A stretch of DNA of 64,000 nt from Dysgonomonas sp. Marseille-P4361 (GTDB lineage Bacteria; Bacteroidota; Bacteroidia; Bacteroidales; Dysgonomonadaceae): positions 372,001-436,000 of the forward strand of contig NZ_OPYL01000003.1 of assembly GCF_900343125.1 (NCBI RefSeq), written 5' to 3'. The notes beneath the pieces are model-generated. The model was not told where the DNA came from. It ran no database searches and worked only from the letters and a program-made list of their open reading frames with translations. Shown one piece after another: positions 55,490 to 64,000 of the stretch; the stretch's first letter is position 1, and every line of letters starts with the position of its first letter. The position numbers and the translations under genes were made by a program.

Positions 55490-55530
55490 AAACCTAAACA
55501 TGCTATATAACATGTAAAGGTTTTTTTTAC
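55490..55530 (+). terminator. Terminator of the acyl-CoA ligase gene
   Basis: AAACCTaaACATG ... CATGTaaAGGTTT with an 8-nt loop, then T8. The -7 box of the next gene starts inside the T tract. Confidence 0.8.
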
Positions 55531-55558
55531 CTTTGCGCCGTGTTATGGGAAATAACAC
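55528..55558 (+). promoter_or_regulatory. Promoter -7 box and 5' hairpin of the small lipoprotein mRNA
   Basis: TACCTTTG (55528-55535) overlaps the end of the upstream terminator. A hairpin GTGTTAT-GGGAA-ATAACAC (55540-55558) would form at or near the 5' end of the transcript. Such 5' hairpins can stabilise mRNA. No clear -33 TTG was found. Confidence 0.5.
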
Positions 55559-55598
55559 AAGTAAACATATACGTTTAAAGTATTAATTAGAAAAGAAA

Positions 55599-55793
55599 AT
55601 GAAAAAATTAGTTTTATCTGCTGTTGCTATCTTAGCAATCTCTTTTGCATCATGTGGTGGTAACAAAGCTCAAGAAGAAGCAACTCAAGAAGTAGAAGCT
55701 GTACAAGAAGAAGTTATTACTGAAGTAAAAGCTGCTACTGACTCAGCTGTACAAGTTGTAGATTCTCTTGTAAACGAAACTGTTGCTCAATAA
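55599..55793 (+). CDS. Very small acidic lipoprotein, 64 aa
   Basis: SPII signal VLSAVAILAISFASC with Cys19, then a short acidic, Ala/Val/Glu-rich tail (NKAQEEATQEVEAVQEEVITEVKAATDSAVQVVDSL) predicted as a single amphipathic helix. It reads like an abundant outer-membrane anchored peptide, comparable in size to Braun's lipoprotein but with no Lys end. Codons are simple and repetitive. Function unknown. Confidence 0.85.
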   Translation: MKKLVLSAVAILAISFASCGGNKAQEEATQEVEAVQEEVITEVKAATDSAVQVVDSLVNETVAQ

Positions 55794-55823
55794 TCCAGCA
55801 GACAGCAATAAAAGAAATTGTAG

Positions 55824-55852
55824 ACCTATATGAGTATTCATATAGGTTTTTT
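55824..55852 (+). terminator. Terminator of the small lipoprotein gene
   Basis: ACCTATATGA ... TCATATAGGT hairpin with a 4-nt loop followed by T6. Confidence 0.85.
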
Positions 55853-55896
55853 GTTTTCTTTACAGTTTATAACAAGAACTGATTTACTCGTGATTG

Positions 55897-56688
55897 ATGC
55901 AAAAAAGAAAAGACATATTTGACCTCAAGTCAATGCTTGATAGTAAAGTTGAGCAATACAATACAAGTGACTTTATCAAGGATGATCCTATCTGTATTCC
56001 TCATCTCTTCTCAAAAAAAGAAGATATTGAGATAATGGGTTTCTTTGCTGCCATTTTTGCATGGGGACAAAGAAAAACTATTATAAACAAGTGTAAAGAA
56101 CTAGCCGAGCGGATGGACAATAGCCCTTATGATTTCATTAAAAACCACAAGGACACTGATCTCACTAAGCTATTAGGCTTCAAACATCGCACATTCAATG
56201 ACTCTGATCTCCTCTATTGCATCGACTTCACGCAAAGACATTACTCAATGTTTGAAAGTCTGGAAGACGCCTTTTTCCCGACAGAAGATACAAACGTAGA
56301 GAAAGCTTTAAACCATTTTCAGGAATACTTTTTCGATTCGCCAAATACACTACAACGAACTAGAAAGCACATTCCATCTCCAAAACAAAAGTCTGCATGC
56401 AAAAGACTCAACTTGTATCTACGATGGATGGTACGAAAAGATAAGAATGGTGTAGACTTCGGTTTATGGGAAAAAGCCAAACCTAAAGATCTCATTATCC
56501 CTTTAGATCTGCATGTAGAGCGAACTGCACATAAGCTAGGATTATTAAAGAGAGACAAGCCTGATTGGAGTGCAACAATGGAGCTAACAGAGAACCTAAG
56601 ATTACTGGATATCAACGATCCTGTAAAATACGATTATGCTTTATTCGGAATATCTGTAGAAGAAAAAAATATAATTAAGAAAACCTAA
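55897..56688 (+). CDS. TIGR02757 family protein, 263 aa
   Basis: A conserved Bacteroidota protein family (TIGR02757). Landmarks: DPICIPHLFSKKEDIEIMGFFAAIFAWGQRKTIINKCKEL, AFFPTEDTN, KRLNLYLRWMVRKDKNGVDFGLW and IPLDLHVERTAHKLGLL. The helical domain and the 'R-W-M-V-R' and 'D-x-H-V-x-R' segments resemble HhH-GPD/DNA glycosylase folds, but function is not established. TTG 55894 precedes the ATG at 55897, which is used here. It lies 78 bp upstream of rsmI, whose own -7-like TATATTTG box is in the gap. Confidence 0.9.
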   Translation: MQKRKDIFDLKSMLDSKVEQYNTSDFIKDDPICIPHLFSKKEDIEIMGFFAAIFAWGQRKTIINKCKELAERMDNSPYDFIKNHKDTDLTKLLGFKHRTFNDSDLLYCIDFTQRHYSMFESLEDAFFPTEDTNVEKALNHFQEYFFDSPNTLQRTRKHIPSPKQKSACKRLNLYLRWMVRKDKNGVDFGLWEKAKPKDLIIPLDLHVERTAHKLGLLKRDKPDWSATMELTENLRLLDINDPVKYDYALFGISVEEKNIIKKT

Positions 56689-56765
56689 CAAGCATTATTT
56701 ATACATGCTCAGGTATTTTTTTTACTATATTTGCGACTATATACGATCATAAAACGACAAAAAGG

Positions 56766-57470
56766 ATGGGGAAATTATACGTTGTACCAACACCTGTTGG
56801 CAACTTAGAGGATATGACTTTCAGGGCAATACGCATACTAAAAGAAGTAAGCCTGATCCTTGCTGAAGATACTCGTACAACTGGTATTTTGTTGAAACAT
56901 TTCGATATACAAAATAAAATGCAGTCGTACCATAAATTCAACGAGCATAAAGTCGTAGCACAGATTGTAGATCGAATAAATGCAGGAGAAGACATAGCCC
57001 TTGTCTCCGATGCAGGTACTCCTGGTATATCCGACCCCGGTTTTTTAGTAATAAGAGAATGTACTAAAGCCAATATAGAGATTGTATGTTTACCCGGAGC
57101 AACAGCTTTCGTTCCCGCATTGGTAGCATCAGGTATTCCTTCCGATCATTTTTGCTTCGAAGGTTTTCTTCCTCAAAAGAAAGGAAGAATGACCCGATTA
57201 AAAACTTTAGCTGAGGAAACTCGCACTATAGTTTTTTATGAGTCCCCTCACAGAGTATTAAAAACTCTAACTCAACTATCTGAATATATGGGAGAAGAAC
57301 GATATGCCGCTACTTGTCGCGAGATCTCGAAAGTATACGAAGAAATACGTAGAGGCACTCTTTCCGAACTCATTTCACACTTTTCCATGAACGAACCCCG
57401 AGGTGAATTTGTTATTATCTTATCGGGGAAGGATCTGGATAAAATTAACAATAAAGAAACTAACAAGTAA
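56766..57470 (+). CDS. rsmI: 16S rRNA (cytidine1402-2'-O)-methyltransferase
   Basis: SAM-dependent tetrapyrrole-methylase-fold enzyme acting on C1402 in the decoding site. Motifs: LYVVPTPVGNLEDMTFRAI, LAEDTRTTGILLKHF, VSDAGTPGISDPGF and LPGATAFVPALVASG. 234 aa is slightly short for the family but complete. It lies just upstream of a lipoprotein gene (11 bp). Confidence 0.95.
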   Translation: MGKLYVVPTPVGNLEDMTFRAIRILKEVSLILAEDTRTTGILLKHFDIQNKMQSYHKFNEHKVVAQIVDRINAGEDIALVSDAGTPGISDPGFLVIRECTKANIEIVCLPGATAFVPALVASGIPSDHFCFEGFLPQKKGRMTRLKTLAEETRTIVFYESPHRVLKTLTQLSEYMGEERYAATCREISKVYEEIRRGTLSELISHFSMNEPRGEFVIILSGKDLDKINNKETNK

Positions 57471-57481
57471 ATTATTTGTAT

Positions 57482-58354
57482 ATGAAAAAATTATTTGTAG
57501 CAGGCCTATGCTTATTAGCCATGGCTTCATGTAACGTAAAAAACTCAGATGAATATAAGGCTGTACAAGCCGAAAAAGATTCATTATTGCAAATTGTAAA
57601 TCAAAGCAACAGCGAATTAACTGAAACGAACGCTTTAATTAATGAGATAGAAGAAAATTTCAAACAAATTAGAGAGGCTGAAAAATATTTGACATTAGAA
57701 TCAAAGAACAAAGGAGAAATGTCGAGAGATACAAAAGCTCGAGTAAAAGACAACTTCGAAATGATCAACGAAATTCTTAAAAAGAATAAGGCAGATATAG
57801 AAAAATTAAACAAAAAACTAGGCAGCAACACTGGGCAGATGTCTAGCCTTAAAGGCACTATCGATAGATTAAATAAAGAGTTAACAGAAAGAGCCAGTAC
57901 AATAAACGAACTACAAACTTCTTTAGCTACACGTGATGCTCAAATAGCTTTACTGCAAACAAACGTAGATAGCCTGACTCAAAATGTAGTTATACTATCT
58001 GAACAAACATCTGATCAAGCTGCTAAAATAAAAGAGCAAGACAAAGAGTTGAATACAGCTTATTACATGTTTGGAACATCTAAAGAATTAAAAGAAGCAA
58101 AAGTAGTAACTGGCGGATTCTTAGTATCACCTAAAATATTAAATGAAGGAATAGAAAAGAGTAAATTCATCCGCATTGATATTAGAGATACCAAAAGTAT
58201 TCCTATGTATGACAAGAAAGCAAAACTTCTTTCTGATCATCCTAAAGACAGTTATACACTAGACAAAAACGAAAAAGGAGAGATTGTAGTTAATATTACC
58301 GATTACAAACGCTTCTGGAGTCTATCTAAGTTTTTGATTGTAGAAGTAGGATAA
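57482..58354 (+). CDS. Coiled-coil lipoprotein, 290 aa
   Basis: Lipobox LCLLAMASC with Cys18, then a long heptad-rich coiled coil over about residues 30-200 (EKDSLLQIVNQSNSELTETNALINEIEENFKQI, LNKELTERASTINELQTSL). It ends with a globular domain (about 200-290, FRI..FIRIDIRDTKSIPMYDKKAKLLSDHPKDSYTL). A Bacteroidota family of unknown function, likely periplasm-facing on the outer membrane. Starts at the ATG, not the TTG six bases earlier. It is coupled to rsmI. Confidence 0.85.
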   Translation: MKKLFVAGLCLLAMASCNVKNSDEYKAVQAEKDSLLQIVNQSNSELTETNALINEIEENFKQIREAEKYLTLESKNKGEMSRDTKARVKDNFEMINEILKKNKADIEKLNKKLGSNTGQMSSLKGTIDRLNKELTERASTINELQTSLATRDAQIALLQTNVDSLTQNVVILSEQTSDQAAKIKEQDKELNTAYYMFGTSKELKEAKVVTGGFLVSPKILNEGIEKSKFIRIDIRDTKSIPMYDKKAKLLSDHPKDSYTLDKNEKGEIVVNITDYKRFWSLSKFLIVEVG

Positions 58355-58374
58355 TTTCATTATCATTCATACAA

Positions 58375-58410
58375 TAGAAGAGACCGGTATTTTAATATCG
58401 GTCTCTTCTA
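58375..58410. terminator. Bidirectional terminator after the coiled-coil lipoprotein
   Basis: AGAAGAGACCGGTATT ... AATATCGGTCTCTTCT, a 16-bp stem with one G-T, with T/A-rich flanks, between convergent genes. Confidence 0.85.
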
Positions 58411-58424
58411 TTATACGGTATAAT

Positions 58425-59870
58425 TTAAATAGTCTTTCTTTTAGAAATAATAAATAGCCCGACAGCAGTCAGCAAACCATTAAACAACAAAATTTCATAG
58501 CCTACCTGATAAGAATACAGCTCGCGCAAAATAAATTCTAACAGATAACTAACTATAGGAGCTAAAACACAAATCAGAGGAACCATCTTATCTTTCACAT
58601 TTATTTTAGTAAACAGCCCAAAGAAAAATAGTCCTAATAATGGTCCATAAGTATATGATGCTATAGTATAAATGGTATCCAGTATATTCTCTTGCTGCAC
58701 AGCATTAATAATCAAAATAACAACCATAAATGCTAAACTAACCAATACATGCACCTTCTTTCTTATCGATTTAGCCTTATCTGCATCTTTCTTATTCACA
58801 TCTAACAAGTCCACACAAACAGACGTTGTTAAAGCTGTCAATGCTGAATCAGCACTAGAAAATGCTGCGGCAATAATTCCAATCGTAAAAAATATTAAAA
58901 CAGGTAATCCCAAATAGTTTGTTGCTAAAACAGGTAATATCTGATCCGAGTTTTCGGGTAGAATAATGTTATATTGAGCTGCAAATAGCAATAATAAAAC
59001 ACCTAGAGATAAAAATAAAAAGTTGATTGGTGCGAAGGAAAAGCCATAAGTAACCATATTTTTTTGTGCATCTTTCAAGGTTTTACAAGTCAGATTTTTT
59101 TGCATCATATCCTGATCCAATCCCGTCATTACAATTGTAATAAACATTCCACTAAAAAACTGTTTAAAAAAATTCTGACGAGAAGCCCAATCATCAAAAA
59201 CAAACATTCGAAAATGCTCACTATCTGCAATCACATTTACCAACTGCAAAGCATCCATGTCCATTTTTGTCGCCACCTGCCAGATAATAAGGATCACTCC
59301 CAATATAAGACAAGTTGTCTGCAATGTATCAGTCCATATAATAGTTTTTATACCACTCCTATGTGTATATCCCCATATAAGTAATATTATCCCCAACACT
59401 GTAACCCAAAATGGGATATTCCACTGAGCAAACACCAATGTTTGCAAAATCATTGCTACCAGATATAACCTTGCTGCAGCCCCTATAATTTTAGATAGGA
59501 TAAAGAAAGAAGCTCCCGTTTTATACGAAAAGAAACCAAATCGTTGTTCTAAATATCCATATATAGTTGTAAGATTTAACCTGTAGTAAAGAGGAAGCAA
59601 TACATACGCTATGACAAAATAACCGACTACAAAGCCAAACACCATCTGCATATATGTCATATCAAACTTTCCGACCATCCCCGGTACCGAAACAAAGGTT
59701 ACACCAGAGATAGATGTACCAACCATAGCTATTGCTACCAAAGGCCAAGGAGACTGCCTATTCCCTAAGAAGAAAGCATCATTATCGCTACTTTTCTTAC
59801 TTACAAAATAAGAGATTAAATACAAGGCTCCGAAGTATATGGCTATTATGACAAGAATATATGCACCCAT
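58425..59870 (-). CDS. Sodium:solute symporter (SSS family), 481 aa
   Basis: Thirteen or so membrane helices. The N-terminus VIIAIYFGALYLISYFVSKKSSDNDAFFLGNRQSPW and MVGTSISGVTFVSVPGMVG are typical of this family, and FFTIGIIAAAFSSADSALTALTTSVCVDLL is the conserved sodium-site helix region. The substrate cannot be told from sequence. It is divergent from htrA and has no partner gene. Confidence 0.9.
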   Translation of the reverse strand: MGAYILVIIAIYFGALYLISYFVSKKSSDNDAFFLGNRQSPWPLVAIAMVGTSISGVTFVSVPGMVGKFDMTYMQMVFGFVVGYFVIAYVLLPLYYRLNLTTIYGYLEQRFGFFSYKTGASFFILSKIIGAAARLYLVAMILQTLVFAQWNIPFWVTVLGIILLIWGYTHRSGIKTIIWTDTLQTTCLILGVILIIWQVATKMDMDALQLVNVIADSEHFRMFVFDDWASRQNFFKQFFSGMFITIVMTGLDQDMMQKNLTCKTLKDAQKNMVTYGFSFAPINFLFLSLGVLLLLFAAQYNIILPENSDQILPVLATNYLGLPVLIFFTIGIIAAAFSSADSALTALTTSVCVDLLDVNKKDADKAKSIRKKVHVLVSLAFMVVILIINAVQQENILDTIYTIASYTYGPLLGLFFFGLFTKINVKDKMVPLICVLAPIVSYLLEFILRELYSYQVGYEILLFNGLLTAVGLFIISKRKTI

Positions 59871-60091
59871 CTGAAAAGAGGTATTTTTTTGACAAACAAA
59901 TATACATTAAATTACAATTCACTCATCTTCAATCTGACAAAAAGGCGGATCAAAATGTTAAAATTGCAATAAAGAATTTATACTCGGTTAAAAGTGTTAA
60001 AAAACGAGATTCTATGAGATCAAAAGTACACTTTTTGTGTTTACATTTGAGAAGACCAAAATTAGAAAACAAAATTTTAAAATATTTACGT

Positions 60092-61609
60092 ATGAAAAAG
60101 TTTATAAAAAGCATTTCAACCTATGTTGCGGTTGCACTGGTAAGTATAGGAGCTACTTACGGTATGTATAGCTACATGGATAGCAAAAGAGATAACAGCT
60201 CCACTAATTACAACAACCATGGTGGTACATTTAAACAAGAGAATGTTCATTTTGCCAGCCTTACTTCCGATGGATACCCTGACTTTACCAAAGCAGCAGA
60301 AAGTTCGATTCACGCTGTTGTACATATCAAATCAACAGTCAAAGGTTCTCCTCAGAGCAGACGTCAGATAGATCCATTTGAATACTTCTTCGGTCCAGGT
60401 CAAGGCAGAGAATACCAATACGAGCCTCAGCCCAGAGTAGGTTTTGGTTCTGGAGTAATTATTTCAAAGGATGGCTACATCATTACAAACAATCACGTAA
60501 TTGACAAAGCTACCGAAATTGAAGTTTCATTGAATGACAACAGAAAACTCAATGCTAAATTAGTAGGAACAGACCCACAAACAGATATAGCTCTATTAAA
60601 AGTTGAAGGAGATGATCTTCCTTATATTCCTTTTGGGAATTCTGACCAATTAAAAGTAGGTGAATGGGTTTTGGCTGTAGGTAACCCCTTCAACTTAACA
60701 TCTACTGTCACCGCAGGTATCGTAAGTGCTAAAGGGCGTGGCGGTATTGGTAATGCACCTGAAGATATACAATCTTATATACAAACAGATGCTGCTATCA
60801 ACCAAGGAAATAGTGGTGGAGCACTAGTCAACACAAACGGAGAACTAGTCGGTATCAACACAGCTATTTATTCCCGAACAGGAGATTTTGCTGGAGCCGG
60901 ATTTGCTGTACCAATTTCTATAGCAGGAAAAGTTGTAGCTGATATAAAAGAATACGGAACCGTACAGCGTGCTATTTTGGGGGTATCGGTAATAGAACTC
61001 TCTAAAGCAAAAGAACTAGCCTCAAGTGGTGAAAAAGGATTTGAGGGAGCAGAAAAAATCAAGATAGAAGTAGGTGCATACATAGGCGGCCTATCTGAAG
61101 AAAGTGCAGCCAAACAAGCAGGACTAAAAGCAGGTGATGTAATCACAGCTGTCAATGGAGTAAAAATCAAAAACGGTAGTGAACTTCAAGAACAGATATC
61201 TAGATTCAACCCCGGAGATAAAGTTAAAGTTACCATCAATAGAGATAATAGTGAAAAGACTTTTGATATAACTCTCAAAAATACTTCTGGTAATACATCC
61301 ATCGTAAAGAAAACAGATGTTATGTCTAACCTTGGAGTTGTCTTTAAGGAACTGACTGATGAGCAAAAGAAACAACATGGCATAAGCTCAGGTGTATATG
61401 TAGCAGGAGTAGAAAATGGTGGCGCCTTCGCTAAGAGCGGTCTTACAAAAGGATATATAATCCTTAGAATGAATGGAGAAAGTGTCTCAACCCCAGGACA
61501 AGCTGAAAGTATCATCCAATCAGCAGCAAAAAGTCCAGATAAGTCTTTGTTCTTATCTACTCTTACTCCTACAGGACAAAGAAAACTTTTCGCAATTGAA
61601 TTAGAATAA
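60092..61609 (+). CDS. htrA: Do-family periplasmic serine protease (HtrA/DegQ-like), 505 aa
   Basis: N-terminal anchor or signal (KSISTYVAVALVSIGATYGMYS). Protease domain with the triad: His in TNNHVIDKA, Asp in DPQTDIALLKV, Ser in NQGNSGGALVN. Two PDZ domains follow (about 290-390 and 410-500). It degrades misfolded envelope proteins. A longer frame starts at 59861 but overlaps the divergent symporter and is not conserved-looking; ATG 60092 is the better start. It lies upstream of rpoD with a hairpin between. Confidence 0.93.
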   Translation: MKKFIKSISTYVAVALVSIGATYGMYSYMDSKRDNSSTNYNNHGGTFKQENVHFASLTSDGYPDFTKAAESSIHAVVHIKSTVKGSPQSRRQIDPFEYFFGPGQGREYQYEPQPRVGFGSGVIISKDGYIITNNHVIDKATEIEVSLNDNRKLNAKLVGTDPQTDIALLKVEGDDLPYIPFGNSDQLKVGEWVLAVGNPFNLTSTVTAGIVSAKGRGGIGNAPEDIQSYIQTDAAINQGNSGGALVNTNGELVGINTAIYSRTGDFAGAGFAVPISIAGKVVADIKEYGTVQRAILGVSVIELSKAKELASSGEKGFEGAEKIKIEVGAYIGGLSEESAAKQAGLKAGDVITAVNGVKIKNGSELQEQISRFNPGDKVKVTINRDNSEKTFDITLKNTSGNTSIVKKTDVMSNLGVVFKELTDEQKKQHGISSGVYVAGVENGGAFAKSGLTKGYIILRMNGESVSTPGQAESIIQSAAKSPDKSLFLSTLTPTGQRKLFAIELE

Positions 61610-61637
61610 AAGGGTTTTAACTTAATTAATACAAAAT

Positions 61638-61674
61638 AGCGCTTAAGCCTAAACTATACACTGGGCTTAAGCGT
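61638..61674 (+). terminator. Hairpin terminator after htrA
   Basis: AGCGCTTAAGCC ... GGCTTAAGCGTT, 12-bp stem with one G-T, 13-nt loop. The downstream T-tract is weak (ATCTATTTG), so efficiency is uncertain. Confidence 0.65.
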
Positions 61675-61847
61675 TATCTATTTGTGCAAAACTTATAATC
61701 GTCTTTACACAACTATACGACAAGACAATAAATAAGTCAATAATTTAATAATAACGTGTTCAATTAAACGAAGACTATAGCCTATATATGGCTTTTTTTT
61801 CGTAAATTTGCAGACGTTTTGGTGTTTTTAGATATATATATCTGTAT

Positions 61848-62708
61848 ATGAGGCAGTTAAAGATTACAAAGTCAATTACGAATCGTGAAAGTGCGTCTTT
61901 AGACAAGTACTTGCAAGAAATTGGTCGTGAAGACTTAATTACAGTTGAAGAAGAGGTAGAGTTAGCTCAAGCCATCAAAAAAGGTGACAGAGCAGCATTA
62001 GAGAAACTAACCAGAGCCAATTTAAGGTTCGTTGTTTCCGTTGCAAAACAATACCAAAATCAAGGATTAAGTTTACCTGACCTTATCAACGAAGGAAATC
62101 TAGGACTAATCAAAGCTGCGGAAAAATTCGACGAAACCAGAGGTTTTAAATTTATCAGTTATGCAGTATGGTGGATACGCCAATCTATATTGCAAGCATT
62201 AGCAGAACAATCGCGTATCGTACGCCTTCCGCTAAACCAAGTAGGTTCGCTAAATAAGATTAGCAAAGCCTTCTCTAAGTTTGAGCAGGAAAACGAACGC
62301 AAGCCGTCGGCAGAAGAGCTAGCTGAGCAATTAGACATACCTGTAGAAAAAATTTCTGACTCTCTGAAAGTTTCGGGACGACACATTTCGATGGATGCTC
62401 CTTTTGTTGAAGGAGAAGACAACAGCTTACTCGACGTATTGGTAAACGATGACGCGCCTATTGCTGACCGCAAGTTGATTAATGAATCGCTACAACAAGA
62501 AATTGAGCGGGCATTATCAACATTGACTGAAAGAGAAAGTGAAATCATCAAGATGTTCTTCGGTATTGGTTACCAAGAAATGACATTAGAAGAAATTGGT
62601 GATAAATTTCAACTGACACGTGAGCGTGTACGTCAAATCAAGGAAAAAGCAATTAAGCGCTTAAGACAAAATTCACGTAGTAAATTACTAAAAAGTTACT
62701 TAGGATAA
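61848..62708 (+). CDS. rpoD: RNA polymerase primary sigma factor
   Basis: 286 aa, short as in Bacteroidota primary sigma factors, which lack most of region 1.1. Starts [26 protein letters not shown]. Region 1.2/2 contains [18 protein letters not shown]-like sequence, then [58 protein letters not shown]. Region 4 has [48 protein letters not shown], the HTH reading the -33 element. The gene has a TAAATTTG -7-like box at 61803-61810. Confidence 0.96.
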   Translation: MRQLKITKSITNRESASLDKYLQEIGREDLITVEEEVELAQAIKKGDRAALEKLTRANLRFVVSVAKQYQNQGLSLPDLINEGNLGLIKAAEKFDETRGFKFISYAVWWIRQSILQALAEQSRIVRLPLNQVGSLNKISKAFSKFEQENERKPSAEELAEQLDIPVEKISDSLKVSGRHISMDAPFVEGEDNSLLDVLVNDDAPIADRKLINESLQQEIERALSTLTERESEIIKMFFGIGYQEMTLEEIGDKFQLTRERVRQIKEKAIKRLRQNSRSKLLKSYLG

Positions 62709-62739
62709 GGGATTTATCTCTAAGTATAAGAGTTATATA

Positions 62740-62769
62740 AAAGCGAAGATTATTTTAATCTTCGCTTTT
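62740..62769 (+). terminator. Terminator of rpoD
   Basis: AAAGCGAAGATTA-TTT-TAATCTTCGCTTT perfect 13-bp stem with T run. Confidence 0.92.
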
Positions 62770-62805
62770 TTATTTTTATATATAGAAGTTTATTTAACTA
62801 ATAGT

Positions 62806-62847
62806 AAATGATAAAGGCGGAGAATAACTTCTCCGCCTTTATCATTT
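62806..62847. terminator. Perfect 19-bp stem terminator before the PCMD gene
   Basis: AAATGATAAAGGCGGAGAA-TAAC-TTCTCCGCCTTTATCATTT, a perfect 19-bp stem with a 4-nt loop. It is read by the minus-strand gene at 62867 and lies 37 bp from the rpoD terminator. Confidence 0.85.
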
Positions 62848-62866
62848 AAAATACTCTTTTCTATCT

Positions 62867-64000
62867 TTATTCTGAGATAATTTCTATATCATCTACATAA
62901 AGCACACTTCCAGGGGCTCCACTAAATGTATCTCCCCATTTGCTTGAAGAACAAATTATAGCTAGACGATAAGTTTTATTCGGATCGTAAGGCTTAATAT
63001 ATTCAAAATCGATATCAAAAAAAGAATACTCTTCTTTTTTTGTTCCATCCTTAAGCTTTGCAATAGCTGTTAATTTAGTTTCATCATAAGCATCTACACC
63101 TGTTAAATATGTACCTTTTTCATCTACTTCATAAAGGATGGCATTAATAGCACATTCATCTGTTGTTGTAGGTTCAGCAACCACTACATTGTAGCTTTTA
63201 GGATTAGGGCAACGGTAAAAAACTGAACCCGGAGTATATTTATAATAGCCTTTTACGCTAGTTGGCTTTTTATCATATATCATCCCAAATTTTGTACTTT
63301 TTAGTGTATTGATGATATCTGTTTTAAATGTACCTATGAATAAAGACCCTGTAGTTACCACAGGATAAGTAGCAGCTCCTGTACCATCTATTTTATTTGA
63401 CTGAATTGTTTCAATTCGAGCAGCACCTGTACCACTATTCGCATCATCGGTTTTAGTTACTACAACTTTATCTACCTGACCAAGCAAAACCAGAAAGTTT
63501 GCTCCGCCATTACTTGAACTCCAATTTCCTAATGGTGCATAATAATCAATAGTCAGTTTATTGGCTGCATTTTTAGCTGTACCTTCAAGAGCCCAATGCT
63601 CAAAATTAAATTTATTCTGCCAAGGGATAATTTCATATGTTGCTTTTGTTTTCCCATCTCCTGATGTGACTGTATAAACAACAGGTCCTTTAGACAAATC
63701 GATCTCAGCCCCCAACTTAGGAGAAACTGTAGCGTATTTAGGTATTTCAAAAGTTGGTATAATTTTATTTAAGTCATCCAATGTAGCATCGTTTGATATT
63801 TCATAAAGGTAACTTGCCCCTTTTACAACTGGATCTTTTGTTATTACAGAACTTGTTAATGCAAAATTTGCAAGGTATGCTTCAGTACTCGTATTTTTCT
63901 TATAAGAAGCCGAATAGATCGTTTGAGTCACACCATCTTCCGCTGTCACCAAAAACCTCACTGGCTTATGTTCACTATTGCCTTCTTCTGCTTGTGAGAA
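62867..64000 (-). CDS. PCMD domain surface protein, C-terminal part (5' end outside window)
   Basis: The minus-strand frame stays open to the end of the window, upstream of the apparent GTG start at 63961, so the N-terminus is missing. It includes Ig-like modules with the DUF5018-type ending (YTVTSGDGKTKATYEIIPWQ) and a C-terminal PCMD domain: HWALEGT, ARIETIQSNKIDGTGAATYPVVTTGSLFIGTF, YYKYTPGSVFYRCPNPKSYNVVVAEP and the ending GAPGSVLYVDDIEIISE. Such proteins are predicted surface lipoproteins associated with carbohydrate use. Function is unproven. Confidence 0.82.
   Translation of the reverse strand, partial: FSQAEEGNSEHKPVRFLVTAEDGVTQTIYSASYKKNTSTEAYLANFALTSSVITKDPVVKGASYLYEISNDATLDDLNKIIPTFEIPKYATVSPKLGAEIDLSKGPVVYTVTSGDGKTKATYEIIPWQNKFNFEHWALEGTAKNAANKLTIDYYAPLGNWSSSNGGANFLVLLGQVDKVVVTKTDDANSGTGAARIETIQSNKIDGTGAATYPVVTTGSLFIGTFKTDIINTLKSTKFGMIYDKKPTSVKGYYKYTPGSVFYRCPNPKSYNVVVAEPTTTDECAINAILYEVDEKGTYLTGVDAYDETKLTAIAKLKDGTKKEEYSFFDIDFEYIKPYDPNKTYRLAIICSSSKWGDTFSGAPGSVLYVDDIEIISE

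Noticed and set aside
59861-60091. N-terminal extension of 77 codons on the HtrA frame
   Set aside because: It overlaps the divergent symporter gene, is Lys-rich with no recognisable pattern, and would bury the signal-anchor that begins at 60092.
61779-61800. AGCC-TATATAT-GGCT-T8 mini-hairpin before rpoD
   Set aside because: Only 4 bp in the stem; too weak to call a terminator or attenuator without data.

Overview
The window reads as chromosomal DNA of a Bacteroidota bacterium, most likely Bacteroidales of the Dysgonomonas/Porphyromonas side. The DNA is AT-rich. Several genes have promoters of the TTG...TAnnTTTG type with few Shine-Dalgarno sites. Lineage markers include a short RpoD of 286 aa, a two-subunit 2-oxoacid:ferredoxin oxidoreductase with fused gamma-alpha chain, cytochrome bd, PorT-like, DUF3078, DUF4294, DUF4870 and PCMD proteins, and SPII lipoproteins. 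Genus assignment is inference. No transposase, integrase, CRISPR array or rRNA was seen.

Layout. 0-8 kb: end of a sensor kinase, an unknown protein, a 2[4Fe-4S] ferredoxin, PorT-like barrel, chorismate synthase, DUF3078 protein, initiator tRNA, then small accessory genes including a frameshifted zinc-ribbon gene, an endonuclease V-like protein and carbonic anhydrase. 8-17.7 kb: phosphoesterase, a Vat-like acetyltransferase, a secreted glutaminase-family gene split by a one-base frameshift, a DUF542-like/LuxR regulator, an apparently exported superoxide dismutase, EcsC, a thioredoxin-fold protein without its CxxC, and DUF454 and DUF3467 proteins. 18-20.7 kb: cydAB. 20.8-31.7 kb: a glycosyltransferase and surface lipoprotein, then the branched-chain amino acid operon ilvD-GT8-ilvB-lipoprotein-ilvN-thioesterase-ilvC, all on the minus strand. 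31.9-37.2 kb: membrane pyrophosphatase, a small secreted protein, a divergent regulator pair, two tRNAs (Leu, Gly) and a YegP protein. 37.3-40.2 kb: korBA. 41.2-49.6 kb, plus strand: metA, U32 protein, VanZ, TlpA, hisH-DUF4870-hisA-hisF-hisIE, ftsE and an acetyltransferase. 49.6-53.6 kb, minus strand: DUF4294, GT2, LpxL-like acyltransferase, mtaB. 53.7-64 kb: acyl-CoA ligase, tiny lipoprotein, TIGR02757, rsmI, coiled-coil lipoprotein, Na+ symporter, HtrA protease, rpoD and a partial PCMD surface protein.

The most striking non-coding signal lies upstream of ilvD. A 20-codon leader ORF (31684 to 31622, minus strand) carries Ile-Leu-Ile-Leu-Asp-Ile-Leu-Leu-Val, followed by mutually exclusive 1:2, 2:3 and 3:4 pairings and a U-tract terminator. 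It is a complete ribosome-mediated attenuator controlling the operon. A second regulatory structure is a near-symmetric region with face-to-face promoters between a small LuxR-type HTH gene and an S24/LexA-like repressor (35.1-36.5 kb).

Start codons were moved to internal ATGs where a longer reading frame began at a TTG or overlapped a divergent gene (aroC, sodB, EcsC, ilvN, ilvD, hisA, DUF4294, TIGR02757, the coiled-coil lipoprotein, htrA).
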